From Thermoplasmata archaeon (lineage in GTDB: Archaea > Thermoplasmatota > Thermoplasmata > Thermoplasmatales > Thermoplasmataceae), in NCBI GenBank assembly GCA_021797555.1, contig JAJZZM010000013.1, forward strand, positions 1 to 64,000: a stretch of 64,000 nt of DNA, read 5' to 3'. Below the pieces are notes generated by a model, which made no database searches, had not been told where the DNA came from, and saw only the letters and a program-made list of their open reading frames with translations. A program made the translations under genes and the position numbers. Numbering within the stretch: position 1 is the first letter of the stretch; every line of letters starts with the position of its first letter. This document shows, piece by piece, positions 28,257-38,281 of this stretch.

Positions 28257-29749
28257 TATTACTTGAATTTCTTATAGCGTTTTTGATAGTTACGATAATA
28301 AGCTTTTTTACAGGAAAATATGCAAAGTATTTTTCATTAATTTCTGTGTTTGTCCTTACAGTAGTATTTTTAATATATTCATTCTCCGTATTTGGGTCCT
28401 ATACAGGCGGGATTATATCAGAATCCAATATTGTATTATCAAGCTTTACGGCAAACAACATATCTGTAAGGATAAACTTTTCACTGGGCTTAACTGGATT
28501 TACCGATGCACTGGTATTAATGGCATTGATAGTGACAATATTTGCATTATTGATCGGTGAAAAATCAAATGATGATACCTTCTTCGGATTATTAACATCG
28601 GTTGGCTTCGGCCTTGTAGGATTATTTATGGTAAGAAATTTCCTGTTCTTTTATATATTCTGGGAGGTTGTTTTGGTCCCAATGTTCTTTGTAATAGGCA
28701 AATATGGTTCATACAATAAGGATAAAATATCAATAAAATTCTTTATATATACCCATGTGGGTTCATTATTCCTATTATTATCAATATTTACATTATCCAC
28801 ATATTACTTCCTGAAAACAGGTCTATTCACCTTCCAGATTTCAGATTTAATGAATCTGGCATTTCAGGAAAGCCTGCCCAAGTTTGCCCTATATTTCTCA
28901 TTTTTTGGATTTTTACTGGCATTTTTGATAAAATTGCCCACATTTCCACTGCATGAATGGTTGCCAAATGCACATTATACTGCGCCATATTCAGGAAGCA
29001 TATTATTATCCGGCGGGCTATTGTCCATGGGTGGTTATGGCCTTTTAGGCATATTATATCCGGTAGCCGGTTTATTCCCACTTGCATTGGTATACTTTTT
29101 GATAGCCCTGGGATTGATAAGCGTTGTTTATTTTGCATTTACATCAATGTTCCAGAAGAATCTTAAAAGAATGATAGCATATTCAAGTGCAGGTGAAATG
29201 GCATTTGTTACAATAGCATTCGGGACATCACTTTTATCAACAGGTTATGTAAGGACATTTGATCTTGCCGGTGGCATGTACCAGACAATAGCGCATGCTT
29301 TTGTAACATCCCTGGCATTCTCCTCTCTATATTTCATATATAAAAGAACACATACAATACAGGTTTATGGCCTTGGAGGTTTATACAGGGAAACCCCGGT
29401 CGCATCATCATTCTTTCTGGCAGCATTACTGGCATCGCTGGGGTTGCCAACACTGGCAGGATTCATCGGTGAGTTTTCGGTTACAATTGCATCATATCAG
29501 AGCTTGGGCCTCCTGACACTTCTAATAATCTTTGGATTAATAGTAACAGCTGCATATTTTATATGGGCAGCACAGCGGTCACTATTTGGATTTTATAACG
29601 AGGCCTTGGGAAAATTAAAAGACCTGAATAAAGCGGAATTTTTAATTCTGTTTCTAATGCTTGTATCATCAATATTTATAGGCATATATCCCACATTGAT
29701 TTTTAGGATACTGACACTTTATGCTTCACATCTGGGTGGTTTAATATGA
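28253..29749 (+). CDS. nuoM: NADH-quinone oxidoreductase subunit M
   Basis: A 498-residue antiporter-like proton pump with about 14 helices. FYIFWEVVLVPMFFVIGKYG carries the conserved Glu, FPLHEWLPNAHYTAPYSGSI the first broken-helix motif, and NLKRMIAYSSAGEMAFVTIA the second. It ends at an ATGA overlap with nuoN. Confidence 0.95.
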   Translation: MILLEFLIAFLIVTIISFFTGKYAKYFSLISVFVLTVVFLIYSFSVFGSYTGGIISESNIVLSSFTANNISVRINFSLGLTGFTDALVLMALIVTIFALLIGEKSNDDTFFGLLTSVGFGLVGLFMVRNFLFFYIFWEVVLVPMFFVIGKYGSYNKDKISIKFFIYTHVGSLFLLLSIFTLSTYYFLKTGLFTFQISDLMNLAFQESLPKFALYFSFFGFLLAFLIKLPTFPLHEWLPNAHYTAPYSGSILLSGGLLSMGGYGLLGILYPVAGLFPLALVYFLIALGLISVVYFAFTSMFQKNLKRMIAYSSAGEMAFVTIAFGTSLLSTGYVRTFDLAGGMYQTIAHAFVTSLAFSSLYFIYKRTHTIQVYGLGGLYRETPVASSFFLAALLASLGLPTLAGFIGEFSVTIASYQSLGLLTLLIIFGLIVTAAYFIWAAQRSLFGFYNEALGKLKDLNKAEFLILFLMLVSSIFIGIYPTLIFRILTLYASHLGGLI

Positions 29750-31152
29750 ATTTCGAGTACTTTTATTCATTAATATTGTTAGGTTTGGCAGGATTTATAG
29801 CGCTTGCAATGGGAATAAAGAAGGATAATAAAAAAATAGAAGCATTATTTACATTTATTATACTTATAATAGCTTTTATATTGATTCTATTCAAAAGCTC
29901 AGGCTATAATATTTATTTTCTGGATTTTACGGATTTTAATACATACTGGGCGTTAATATTTATAGTATCTGCCATGGTTATCATACTTCCATCAATGCAT
30001 GATATCAAAGACAAACATGATGTATTCTATGCCCTGCTTTTATTTACGGTGTTAAGTATGGTAATAGCAGCATATACATTTAATTTAATAGTACTATTTG
30101 TCTCATTTGAGGGTGTAAGCATTATAACATATATCCTGTCAGCATACAACAGAACAAAAAGGAACCTCGAGGGTTCATTAAAATATTTTGTTATAAGTAC
30201 AATAGGCACATCCTTTAACATTTTAGGTATATCCCTTTTCTATTTCTCGACAAGGACATTTAACCTGCTGGCAGTTACTAAACTATATTCAAGCCATGGG
30301 TTATTATTAGCCTTAGTATTTATAATAATAGGATTTGGATTCAAGATTGCAATATTCCCTATGCACCAGTGGGCAATAGATACATATGATGGGTCGCCCA
30401 ATTCAGTTTCAGGATTCCTGTCAACCGGAAGCAAGCTTGTAGCATATATGATATTGCTGAAATTCTTATATCTGGGTTTTGTTCCGGATTATAATTACGT
30501 TTTTTATTTCTTTGCAATATTATCGATATTAACAATGACATATGGCAATATAGCAGCATTATCACAGGACAATGTAAAAAGGATTTTGGCATATTCCAGT
30601 ATTTCACAGGCAGGTTATATGATACTTGTATTTGCAATGATAGGTTATTCCTATTATAATGTTGCACTGGTTTCAAGGACAACATTTTTAAGATTCAGTA
30701 TAGCAATAGCAATGTTCTATTCACTTACATATATATTCATGAAGGCCGGTCCATTTATAGCCATGAGCCTGGTAAGGAAAGATAAAATTATGATAGATGA
30801 TTTTACAGGCCTGAGCAGAAAATCCAAGTGGACTGCTTTTTCACTTGCTGTTATGTTGCTGTCACTTGCCGGTATACCTATTACCGGTGGATTCCTTGCA
30901 AAATATTTCCTGTTCTTTACATTAATAATAGGAAATCTATGGTGGTTAGCCGTAATAGCAATATTAAATAGTGTTATATCGGTATTTTATTATTTCAGAA
31001 TAATCCTATATTCATTCTGGAAACCCGGGGATAATGATTTCGATCTAAGCCCTGAGATAAAATATAGCGTTATTATAATGGCTCTAATAACAATAGCATT
31101 AGGTTTTGCTTTTACGTTATATACATATTTAATAGGTATAGCAATTATATGA
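29746..31152 (+). CDS. nuoN: NADH-quinone oxidoreductase subunit N
   Basis: A 468-residue antiporter-like proton pump with 14 helices. LFVSFEGVSIITYILSAYNR holds the membrane acid, FPMHQWAIDTYDGSPNSVSG the broken-helix motif and NVKRILAYSSISQAGYMILV the second. It is the last recognised complex I gene; two small unknown genes follow with ribosome sites of the same kind. Confidence 0.95.
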   Translation: MNFEYFYSLILLGLAGFIALAMGIKKDNKKIEALFTFIILIIAFILILFKSSGYNIYFLDFTDFNTYWALIFIVSAMVIILPSMHDIKDKHDVFYALLLFTVLSMVIAAYTFNLIVLFVSFEGVSIITYILSAYNRTKRNLEGSLKYFVISTIGTSFNILGISLFYFSTRTFNLLAVTKLYSSHGLLLALVFIIIGFGFKIAIFPMHQWAIDTYDGSPNSVSGFLSTGSKLVAYMILLKFLYLGFVPDYNYVFYFFAILSILTMTYGNIAALSQDNVKRILAYSSISQAGYMILVFAMIGYSYYNVALVSRTTFLRFSIAIAMFYSLTYIFMKAGPFIAMSLVRKDKIMIDDFTGLSRKSKWTAFSLAVMLLSLAGIPITGGFLAKYFLFFTLIIGNLWWLAVIAILNSVISVFYYFRIILYSFWKPGDNDFDLSPEIKYSVIIMALITIALGFAFTLYTYLIGIAII

Positions 31153-31161
31153 GGTGATTAT

Positions 31162-31500
31162 GTGAATATTGAGGATGTACTTGAGGTATTTAAGGCGTCG
31201 ATGGTTGCAGGCGAAATAGATAATGCATATAATATTATCAATAGGAATATGAAAATATACCATAAAAAAAATCAGGTTAGCAATGAGAATTTCATGAATT
31301 TACTGATAAAAAGCATGAAAGATCAGATTACAGTGGATGATCTGTATAACACATTAAAGGACCCGAAGTATAATGTATTCAGATTTATAGAAAATTATGA
31401 TGAATATATAAAATCATTAACGGAGGTAATAAGATACTCATTGAATAGATATGATATAGATTATCCTGATTACGATTCAAAGAGGTGCAATGATTTATGA
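31162..31500 (+). CDS. Unknown soluble protein at the end of the nuo operon
   Basis: A 112-residue, mostly helical acidic protein starting at a GTG (31162) that follows a GAGGTGATT ribosome site. No membrane helix, Cys cluster or known motif is seen. It lies 9 bases after nuoN and overlaps the next small gene by 4 bases, so it is almost surely made with complex I. An accessory or assembly factor is possible, but no family is recognised. Confidence 0.7.
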   Translation: MNIEDVLEVFKASMVAGEIDNAYNIINRNMKIYHKKNQVSNENFMNLLIKSMKDQITVDDLYNTLKDPKYNVFRFIENYDEYIKSLTEVIRYSLNRYDIDYPDYDSKRCNDL

Positions 31501-31742
31501 GCTACCTTGATTGTTTCAATGATTTAGAGGATGCATTATCTGCCGCAGAAGCCATACACTGCATACAGAAATATGGTGAAACCGTATTATATGATGATAC
31601 TAAGAAAAGGTTAATATTATGGCGTGAGCAATATGACAGAGCACCTGAAAAATATATGATTAAAATAAGTGAATTATTAAATATAAATTCAAGGGAAAGT
31701 TATGAAAAAGCAGATAAGGAATATAATTTAACAATGTATTAA
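31497..31742 (+). CDS. Unknown small protein at the end of the nuo operon
   Basis: An 81-residue charged helical protein (start MSYLDCFNDLEDALS). Its ATG overlaps the stop of the preceding gene, with GAGGTG in front as ribosome site. One Cys near the start and one in IHCIQKYG do not make a known cluster motif. The stop overlaps by four bases the end of the convergent gene. Translational coupling is the only clue to function. Confidence 0.68.
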   Translation: MSYLDCFNDLEDALSAAEAIHCIQKYGETVLYDDTKKRLILWREQYDRAPEKYMIKISELLNINSRESYEKADKEYNLTMY

Positions 31743-32080
31743 TCAGGGTATTCCATTTCCGTTTTATAGCCCAATTCCTTATATTTGCCAATAACGTTAT
31801 TTATTTCATCCTTTTTTATTCCGGATAAATCTGAAAATGTCAATGAAATAACCTTTTTATCCTTATTTATTATAACAAAGCCCACTGTTCTGTCATCAGG
31901 CATTATCTCATCTGTCCTTGCATACTGTTCTATATATTCCGCTAAACTCTCATCCGGCAACGGTGATGTAACCACATCTACCATATCATTCAATGAATCC
32001 ATAAAATTGTCTAATAATACACATATTGTTGAAGGATGCGTTTCACTCATTTTCAAATTATACATTATACAGGTTACCAT
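31739..32080 (-). CDS. Unknown protein, 113 residues
   Basis: An alpha/beta-like soluble protein; the central part DRTVGFVIINKDKKVISLTFSDL reads as two beta strands, followed by a helix and YKELGYKTEMEYPD. A TATA-like AAATATAAAA lies about 23 bases before the ATG at 32080, supporting a leaderless start there; an internal Met at 32050 is the other choice. It is convergent with the nuo operon tail. No family recognised. Confidence 0.62.
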   Translation of the reverse strand: MVTCIMYNLKMSETHPSTICVLLDNFMDSLNDMVDVVTSPLPDESLAEYIEQYARTDEIMPDDRTVGFVIINKDKKVISLTFSDLSGIKKDEINNVIGKYKELGYKTEMEYPD

Positions 32081-32167
32081 ATTTACATTATGTTATTATT
32101 TTATATTTTTATTGCGGTAATAAGTTAATATCAGTATGTTTATATATGGCTATTTTCTTATAGTTTT

Positions 32168-32410
32168 ATGAGATGCTCTACACCAGATTGCAATGGAGAA
32201 ATGGAGCCAGCAGGCAATATGAATTTCAGGGTTGGTGGCTACACAGGAATAGGTGGCATGTTTCTTGGCGGATGGAATGAACTTTCAGAGACAACACAGA
32301 CATTTACATTATATAAATGCAATTCATGTGGCAAAATAGAATTATATGAGCCAAAGCCTGAAATTGATGATGATACTGAAAATAAAAAGAAAAAGCACCA
32401 TTTACTTTAA
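32168..32410 (+). CDS. Small zinc-ribbon-like protein
   Basis: An 80-residue protein with CSTPDC near the N-terminus and CNSCGK near residue 57, a spacing that suits one zinc site. Between them is a Gly-rich stretch (VGGYTGIGGMFLGG). The tail is Lys-rich. The ATG follows a TATA-like stretch by about 25 bases. This is a small nucleic-acid-binding-type zinc ribbon as often seen in archaea; the role is unknown. Confidence 0.7.
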   Translation: MRCSTPDCNGEMEPAGNMNFRVGGYTGIGGMFLGGWNELSETTQTFTLYKCNSCGKIELYEPKPEIDDDTENKKKKHHLL

Positions 32411-32428
32411 TTTTAAAATAATTTTATA

Positions 32429-32632
32429 TCATTTTTTCCTTTTTATTACATTTTTATTATTTATTCCGAATACATTTATATCCCTTTTGGTTACCTCTGT
32501 TATAGTATTCTCTTTAGCACCCTTAATTTTGGTTTTGCCCTGTACCAGATTTAATGATTTTGAATTGTCCATTTTAACCTTCTTTGCCACAGGTTTTATT
32601 GAATTTCTATTTCCGTTATTATCTTCACTCAT
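32429..32632 (-). CDS. Possible small basic protein
   Basis: A 67-residue Lys/Asn-rich frame without hydrophobic core, reading MSEDNNGNRNSIKPVAKKVK at the start and ending NKNVIKRKK. It fills the gap between the zinc-ribbon gene and the methyltransferase on the minus strand. Composition is like that of small archaeal nucleic-acid-binding proteins, but no family is recognised and there is no clear ribosome site, so it could be chance. The overlapping plus-strand frame looks less like a protein. Confidence 0.4.
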   Translation of the reverse strand: MSEDNNGNRNSIKPVAKKVKMDNSKSLNLVQGKTKIKGAKENTITEVTKRDINVFGINNKNVIKRKK

Positions 32633-32662
32633 AATATGATATTTTTTTATTATATTTATAGA

Positions 32663-33196
32663 TTATTTTAAAATATATATATCTGCATAATTATATTCAA
32701 AATCTCTGTGGTCTTTTAATGTAAAGCCATAGCTTTCAAAAATATTTCTTAATTCACTGTGTTCTATACGTATATTGGCTGGTGGTCCCATTATGCCGTT
32801 TTTCTTGAATTCTATTAAAATTGCTGTCAGTGGTTTTTTCGAATTATTTTTCATGAAATCCATAACATATTTCCTGCAATCAATATCATGAAAAACTGTG
32901 GAAAAAAATATTTTATTGAATCCTTTTATGTTTAATCTGCACATATCTTCATTTATAACCTTAATGTTTTTTACTGTACCAATTTTGTTGTTTATAAGTT
33001 CAATTGCATCAGGATTTTTTTCTACAGAATATATAATTCCATTTTTAATATAATTTGAAAACAATAATGAATAAAAGCCATCGCCGGCACCCATGTCAAT
33101 TATTATATCATTGTCATTTAAATCAGCCATTTTTATTATATCATTGTATGGTAAATATTTCTCCCTGAATTCACCTATTTTATCATAATGTGACAT
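32663..33196 (-). CDS. Class I SAM-dependent methyltransferase
   Basis: A 177-residue Rossmann-fold methyltransferase. IIDMGAGDGFYSLLF (motif I) binds S-adenosylmethionine, SVEKNPDAIELIN carries the acidic ribose-binding residue, and FFSTVFHDIDC and the GxT-type ending follow the family order. Size is short, with no substrate domain, as in small-molecule or RNA enzymes. The start is followed on the same strand by no close partner. Substrate unknown. Confidence 0.82.
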   Translation of the reverse strand: MSHYDKIGEFREKYLPYNDIIKMADLNDNDIIIDMGAGDGFYSLLFSNYIKNGIIYSVEKNPDAIELINNKIGTVKNIKVINEDMCRLNIKGFNKIFFSTVFHDIDCRKYVMDFMKNNSKKPLTAILIEFKKNGIMGPPANIRIEHSELRNIFESYGFTLKDHRDFEYNYADIYILK

Positions 33197-33238
33197 GTAT
33201 AATAATGTTAAATTTATATTTTAAATTAATTGTTTATA

Positions 33239-33865
33239 TTATTCCATTATCTTTGACGAAATTATTTTAAATGCGTCTGTTAAATCTTTGCTTTCTAAAA
33301 TGATTGTCGTATCATTATAAAATGATATTAAATGAATTATGTTTATATTTGCCCTAAACAGTATTGTGGTAACATAATTTAAATAGCCCTTTGCACGCTC
33401 AATGGTTTCAGGGCTTAATATTATTAAGCCACCAAGATTCCTCTGAATTTTTAATATCTGGTCCTCTGGAAAAAATGTTGATATTTTTTCTATCAGTATA
33501 TTGTCTGTTATTATTGAAAATCCCTCCGCAGTATCTATAAATCTTATTGAATTTATTTTCTTGGTATTATTTATTATATTTGTTATTATTTTAATATTAT
33601 TATAGCTTCTTTTTAGTATTATTATGGCTATATCAGAAATCATTTCCAAGTTAGATCTATCTAAAATATCAGATCCATATGAAACTGTCCTATTTTTTCT
33701 ACATCTTTTTATTGCAGCTAAAACCGCATCGAAATTTTCCAGTGATTCCTGATCCATTATATGTCTTGCAAGTGCCGATGAATTTATTAACCCTGCATCA
33801 ATATTTTCTTTAATATCAGGATTTTTTCTTATATATTCCCTTACAATCTCTGCGATATTAACCAT
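33239..33865 (-). CDS. Probable ACT-domain-like regulator with N-terminal helical domain
   Basis: A 208-residue protein. Residues 1-75 (from MVNIAEIVREYI) are helical with a motif like a winged helix (INSSALARHIMDQ). The rest has two beta-alpha-beta-like units, SIRFIDTAEGFSIITDN and HLISFYNDTTIILESKD, which resemble paired ACT domains of small archaeal regulators. The frame reaches 33907, but 33865 is chosen because a TATA-like stretch lies 20-30 bases ahead. Ligand and targets are unknown. Confidence 0.6.
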   Translation of the reverse strand: MVNIAEIVREYIRKNPDIKENIDAGLINSSALARHIMDQESLENFDAVLAAIKRCRKNRTVSYGSDILDRSNLEMISDIAIIILKRSYNNIKIITNIINNTKKINSIRFIDTAEGFSIITDNILIEKISTFFPEDQILKIQRNLGGLIILSPETIERAKGYLNYVTTILFRANINIIHLISFYNDTTIILESKDLTDAFKIISSKIME

Positions 33866-33951
33866 TTTATGGTATATTAATAATATATTAAATAATTTAT
33901 GCATCATAATTTAAAGTGAAAAGAATATTAACCACATTGAAATGAAGAGTT

Positions 33952-34935
33952 ATGTTTGATTATATACCAACAGTTTTAAGATCACAGGAAATAATAGACA
34001 AATCATTCCATAAAGCTTCGAATATTGTTGAACCATATTTTCCGAAAAAGGAGGATAAAATAAGAAAGGAAATTACTGATAGAATATCAACAATAGAAAG
34101 CATATCCACCGGTCATTTAGACAAATTAATAAGAAAATTTCCAACAATAGAAACATTGAACCCATTTTATTACGATTTAATAGATTTAATGTTTGACGTA
34201 AATAAATATAAACTGAGTCTTGGAAATATACAGTGGACAACCAATAAAATAAAGGATTTCAGTACTGTATACATTAAAAAGTTGAAGTCATTAAAGACTA
34301 TAGATGATATGAATAATGTTATGAAAACATATTATGGAAGATTTTCATCATTAATTAACAATATAAATAAGGATTTATTATATTTGGGCGAATGCAAAAA
34401 TTATTTAAAAAGATTGCCCGGAATAATTATGAATATACCTACATTTATAATTGCAGGAATACCCAATTCCGGAAAAAGCTCATTAATAACAAAATTAACA
34501 GGGACAGATACAGAAATAGCAAGCTATCCATTTACAACAAAGGAAATATTACTGGGCTATAAAAACATAAATTCAAGAAAGGTTCAATTTATAGACACAC
34601 CGGGAATTTTAGACCGCGATATGAGCAAAAGAAACAATATAGAAAAAAGGGCAATAATTGCATTATCAAAAATAGATGGAATCATATTATTCTTATTTGA
34701 TTATTCTGGCACATCAAAATATACAGTAGAAGAACAGAATAATCTATATAATGAAATATCAAATACATTTAATAATAAAATAATAAGGATACAGACAAAA
34801 ATCGATATAAGTGAGAAAAAGGAGGATATTTGCATATCAACGGTTGCAGAAAATGGTTTAAATGAATTGAATAATATCATAGAAAAGGAGGTACATGATT
34901 ATTATGGACTCAGAAATCAGGAAGCAGGCTATTAA
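33952..34935 (+). CDS. Nog1-like ribosome biogenesis GTPase
   Basis: A 327-residue GTPase of the Obg/Nog1 family, involved in 50S/60S assembly. The N-terminal helical domain (1-160) has the family start with [25 protein letters not shown] is the P-loop (about 168-177), then a G2 TT in YPFTTKE, G3 DTPG in IDTPGILD and a shifted G4 QTKID. This is the compact archaeal form without a long C-terminal tail. Its end overlaps the gltX start region. Confidence 0.88.
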   Translation: MFDYIPTVLRSQEIIDKSFHKASNIVEPYFPKKEDKIRKEITDRISTIESISTGHLDKLIRKFPTIETLNPFYYDLIDLMFDVNKYKLSLGNIQWTTNKIKDFSTVYIKKLKSLKTIDDMNNVMKTYYGRFSSLINNINKDLLYLGECKNYLKRLPGIIMNIPTFIIAGIPNSGKSSLITKLTGTDTEIASYPFTTKEILLGYKNINSRKVQFIDTPGILDRDMSKRNNIEKRAIIALSKIDGIILFLFDYSGTSKYTVEEQNNLYNEISNTFNNKIIRIQTKIDISEKKEDICISTVAENGLNELNNIIEKEVHDYYGLRNQEAGY

Positions 34936-36547
34936 AAATGCATATTTACATGATGGCAAAGCTGATATTTCTTCAGTTGTAAGTAAATTAATTGCGGAAA
35001 ATCCGGATTTAAGAAAAAATATAAAATCAATAATTGAAGACGTAAAATTAGAAGTAAATAATGTCAATTCCCTGGGGCGGGAAAGAATAATAGAAATAGT
35101 CAATACAGAATACCCTGAATTTTTAATAAAGGAGAAAAGGGAGGAGAAACATGAACTGCCGGATTTAGAAAATGTTCATGGAAAGGTGGTAATGCGTATG
35201 GCGCCATCGCCCTCAGGACCACTGCATATAGGCCATTCAAGAATGGCAATTTTAAATGATGAATATGTAAAAAGATACGGTGGTGATTTAATACTAAGGC
35301 TTGAAGATACAAACCCATCAAATATAGATATAAATGCATACGACATGATTCCGGAGGATTTGGAATGGCTGAACGTCAATGTAACAAAAAAGGTAATACA
35401 GTCATCAAGAATGGATTTATATTATAAAGAAGCCAAAAATATGATTTCCAGAGGATTTATGTATGTAATAGAGGAAGACCAGAAAACATTCCATGATTTA
35501 AAATTAAAGAAAATAGCGGTAAAATGCAGGGATCTGGATCCGGAAATACATTTAGAAAGGTTTGAGAAATTATTAGAGGGCAAATATGAAGAGGGCAAGG
35601 CTGCCGCTGTGATGAAAACTGATTTAAACCATCCAAATCCATCGGTAAGGGACTGGATTGCTTTTAGATTAAATTATAAAAAACACCCATTGACCGGAGA
35701 TAAATATATATTATACCCGACAATGAATTTTTCAGTATCCGTTGATGACCATTATTTAGGATTAACACATGTTATAAGGGGAATAGACCATTTAGTAAAT
35801 ACAGAAAAGCAGAAATACGTATTTAAATATAATAACTGGAAAATACCGGAATATTTCCATTATGGCTTTATCAACATCCCAGGAACGGTATTAAAAACAA
35901 CAGTAATGAATAATGGAATAAAATCCGGTGAATATTCTGGATGGGACGATGTAAGGCTGGGCACAATAAGGGCACTTAAAAAGCGTGGTTATAAACCCGA
36001 AACATTTAGAAAATACTGGATATATTCAGGAATGAATAAAAGCAATGCAACATTTTCATGGGAAATATTCAATTCAATAAACCGTGAATTAATAGATTAC
36101 AATACAATGAGATACTTTTTTGTCCCTGAACCTGAAAAATTTAACATTAAAAACAATAAGGAATTAAAAAGCCATGCATTGTTGCATCCACAGAGGCCAG
36201 AATTAGGTTACAGGGAGTATAATTTAAACAAAAATGCATGTATATATTTTCCCGGTAAGGAATTTGAAAAACTACAGGACAATGAAATTATAAGGCTAAA
36301 GGATTTATGCGTTGTAACAAAAAATAACAGCTCATTAAATTATTTATCTGAAGACACTGATAAAAAAATAAAAATAATACAGTGGGTCCCTGAAAATTCT
36401 AATGATATAAAAATATATTATCCGGATGGGTCAATTGATACGGGAAAGCTGGAGCCACTGGCATATAATAAAAACGATGTTGTGCAGTTGGAAAGGTACG
36501 GTTATGTAAATTTAAATAAAAACGAGGCATACTTCCTGCATAAATAA
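34904..36547 (+). CDS. gltX: Glutamyl-tRNA synthetase
   Basis: A 547-residue class I synthetase of the archaeal type. The HIGH motif is HIGH at 108-111 after [17 protein letters not shown] follows, and GIDHLVN marks the catalytic core. The second signature is changed: [14 protein letters not shown] stands where KMSKS-like KxSTSK residues are usual. The ATG at 34904 is chosen since GGAGGT at 34887-34892 is 11 bases ahead, versus 2 for 34895. With GatDE it should be non-discriminating, charging tRNA-Gln with Glu. Overlaps the end of nog1. Confidence 0.94.
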   Translation: MDSEIRKQAIKNAYLHDGKADISSVVSKLIAENPDLRKNIKSIIEDVKLEVNNVNSLGRERIIEIVNTEYPEFLIKEKREEKHELPDLENVHGKVVMRMAPSPSGPLHIGHSRMAILNDEYVKRYGGDLILRLEDTNPSNIDINAYDMIPEDLEWLNVNVTKKVIQSSRMDLYYKEAKNMISRGFMYVIEEDQKTFHDLKLKKIAVKCRDLDPEIHLERFEKLLEGKYEEGKAAAVMKTDLNHPNPSVRDWIAFRLNYKKHPLTGDKYILYPTMNFSVSVDDHYLGLTHVIRGIDHLVNTEKQKYVFKYNNWKIPEYFHYGFINIPGTVLKTTVMNNGIKSGEYSGWDDVRLGTIRALKKRGYKPETFRKYWIYSGMNKSNATFSWEIFNSINRELIDYNTMRYFFVPEPEKFNIKNNKELKSHALLHPQRPELGYREYNLNKNACIYFPGKEFEKLQDNEIIRLKDLCVVTKNNSSLNYLSEDTDKKIKIIQWVPENSNDIKIYYPDGSIDTGKLEPLAYNKNDVVQLERYGYVNLNKNEAYFLHK

Positions 36548-36642
36548 ATCCTATGAAAATATAATAAATATTTTACAAAAATTTAATGATTTTTAATGGA
36601 ATTAATAATAAACTGTAAATCCATAGAAGCAATAATGTTAAT

Positions 36643-36882
36643 ATGAGAACTGAGGACCAGAGGGAAGTAATATGCGGTGGAGACCCTGAAAATTATTTAA
36701 AGGCATATTTCAAAGGTTTATATTTTGATTTGGATGATGGAGAGGAAATAAAAATTATTGCATATAAAGAAAAATTTCCATTTAAAAGGGAAAAATTTGA
36801 GGACCTTGCAAAAGGTGCAAAACTTCAGCTATTTAATTTCAATGATAACGGCAAGGAAATTAACCTATTTTTAAGAAAATAA
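36643..36882 (+). CDS. Unknown small protein
   Basis: A 79-residue acidic/basic mixed protein with beta-rich middle (ICGGDPENYLKAYFKGLYFD) and the ending NGKEINLFLRK. It stands alone between gltX and a convergent gene, whose stop is directly adjacent to its own stop. No ribosome site is clear. The regular coding look and balanced composition favour a real gene, but no family is recognised. Confidence 0.58.
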   Translation: MRTEDQREVICGGDPENYLKAYFKGLYFDLDDGEEIKIIAYKEKFPFKREKFEDLAKGAKLQLFNFNDNGKEINLFLRK

Positions 36883-37566
36883 TTATATTTTCATAACATT
36901 ATAATTTATTTTTTTTCCCATCTCATAAAGAAATTCATGGTCATAACCTCCCTGGATAATTCCATAGCATTCCTTTTTATTAAAATATATATTTTTTATT
37001 TTCAATTTATTATATAACATATCATCATTTATAATTTCTTTTCCAAATGAGATATTTTCATTGAATTTCTTATACTCCCTTAATATTTCTGCATCTATTA
37101 TAAATTTCGCATCGTATGGTATAATGCCATCAATAAAGCTATTATTATTATCATAATTTAAAATAAAACTATTTTTGTCCCTAAAGGAAAAGGATGCTGC
37201 GAATATATGCTTTAATGAAAATGTATTGAATATTCTTATTTTTATATTGCCTTTTTTATTATTAAAATATTTTTTATCCGCAATATAAATATAATAACTA
37301 TTATTTCTTTTTTCTATTCTATTAAAACTTAAATGCTTATAATCATCATAAACAAATCCTAAAGCCAAATAATAAACATTATTTAAATCATCATACAACA
37401 AAGGCAAATATTTTTTATCAAAACTATGCTTAAAATTATTTTTTTTAATTTTATAATTGTTATTTTTATAATCCATATCCTCTAATGTTTTTATGCAACT
37501 ATCACTATTCATGTTTTCAAATAAATTTATGTATATTTTCCAGCCATTAGAATTTATGATCTGCAT
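36883..37566 (-). CDS. Unknown protein, 227 residues
   Basis: A beta-rich soluble protein with many Asn, Lys and Tyr residues. Regularly spaced aromatic beta strands such as NVYYLALGFVYDD, NSYYIYIADKKYF and FDGI-like IDGIIPYDAKFIID suggest an immunoglobulin-like or carbohydrate-binding fold, but this is inference. No signal peptide or helix is visible. It is transcribed toward the previous small gene, with the transposon relic upstream. Confidence 0.6.
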   Translation of the reverse strand: MQIINSNGWKIYINLFENMNSDSCIKTLEDMDYKNNNYKIKKNNFKHSFDKKYLPLLYDDLNNVYYLALGFVYDDYKHLSFNRIEKRNNSYYIYIADKKYFNNKKGNIKIRIFNTFSLKHIFAASFSFRDKNSFILNYDNNNSFIDGIIPYDAKFIIDAEILREYKKFNENISFGKEIINDDMLYNKLKIKNIYFNKKECYGIIQGGYDHEFLYEMGKKINYNVMKI

Positions 37567-37635
37567 TATAATATATTATTTGCCTATAATTAAATGTTGA
37601 TATTATACCGTGTCTAGCATTTTATAAAACATTGT

Positions 37636-38122
37636 GCATATGCCGAAATTCAATAAATGTAATAAAAATAACCGGATAATTACCAAAGGTAATATACATG
37701 ATCCCATGGCATCACATGTATTGATAGGTTCATCAGGGAATTTTAAATATATACTTGCAGACTCCGCATGTGTTCTTTAAAAATATATGATTGAATATAT
37801 GAAAACACACATTTAATAGCTGTAATTGGCGCAATAAAGTAAGGAGAATAATTTATGATGTGCCGGCAAAGTGAAAATAGTAATTGTATTGGGAAATAAT
37901 ATTTGGCAATGCATAAATTAAGGTTGGAAATAAATGATACTTTTTTTGCTTCCCGATGGAATAGCCGGTTCAGAATATATATGGCATATAAAGAATAGAA
38001 ATTATGATGCTGCTATTGGCTTAAATGCATTAGCTCTAATGATAATACATACTATTGAAATGTGGGCTAATCACGGTGATAATGAAAATAGTTATTTGTC
38101 AAAATATGAGATACCATATTGA
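37636..38122 (+). pseudogene. Decayed DDE transposase (IS4/IS5-like)
   Basis: Pieces in shifted frames read like one IS4/IS5-type transposase: NNRIITKGNIHD and FKYILADSACVL with stop (37670-37782), then FASRWNSRF (about 37945-37972) and GSEYIWHIKNRNYDAAIG (about 37973-38030) in another frame, running to TGA at 38122. ILADSA corresponds to the second catalytic Asp region. Stops and frameshifts show it is dead. It explains most of the 715-base gap between the unknown gene and gyrB. The remaining part up to gyrB is AT-rich and probably holds its promoter. Confidence 0.6.
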
Positions 38123-38281
38123 TATCAAAAAATTATATTATTAGATAAATATATAATAAAAAAATTCTTAATAAAAAATCAATAATTTAAAGCCTGTTTA
38201 TTATTATTTATAAAATAAAATTAATATGCCATTGTCATGCATAAAGGTTATAATCCTTAATACCATTATTATAAGATATTT

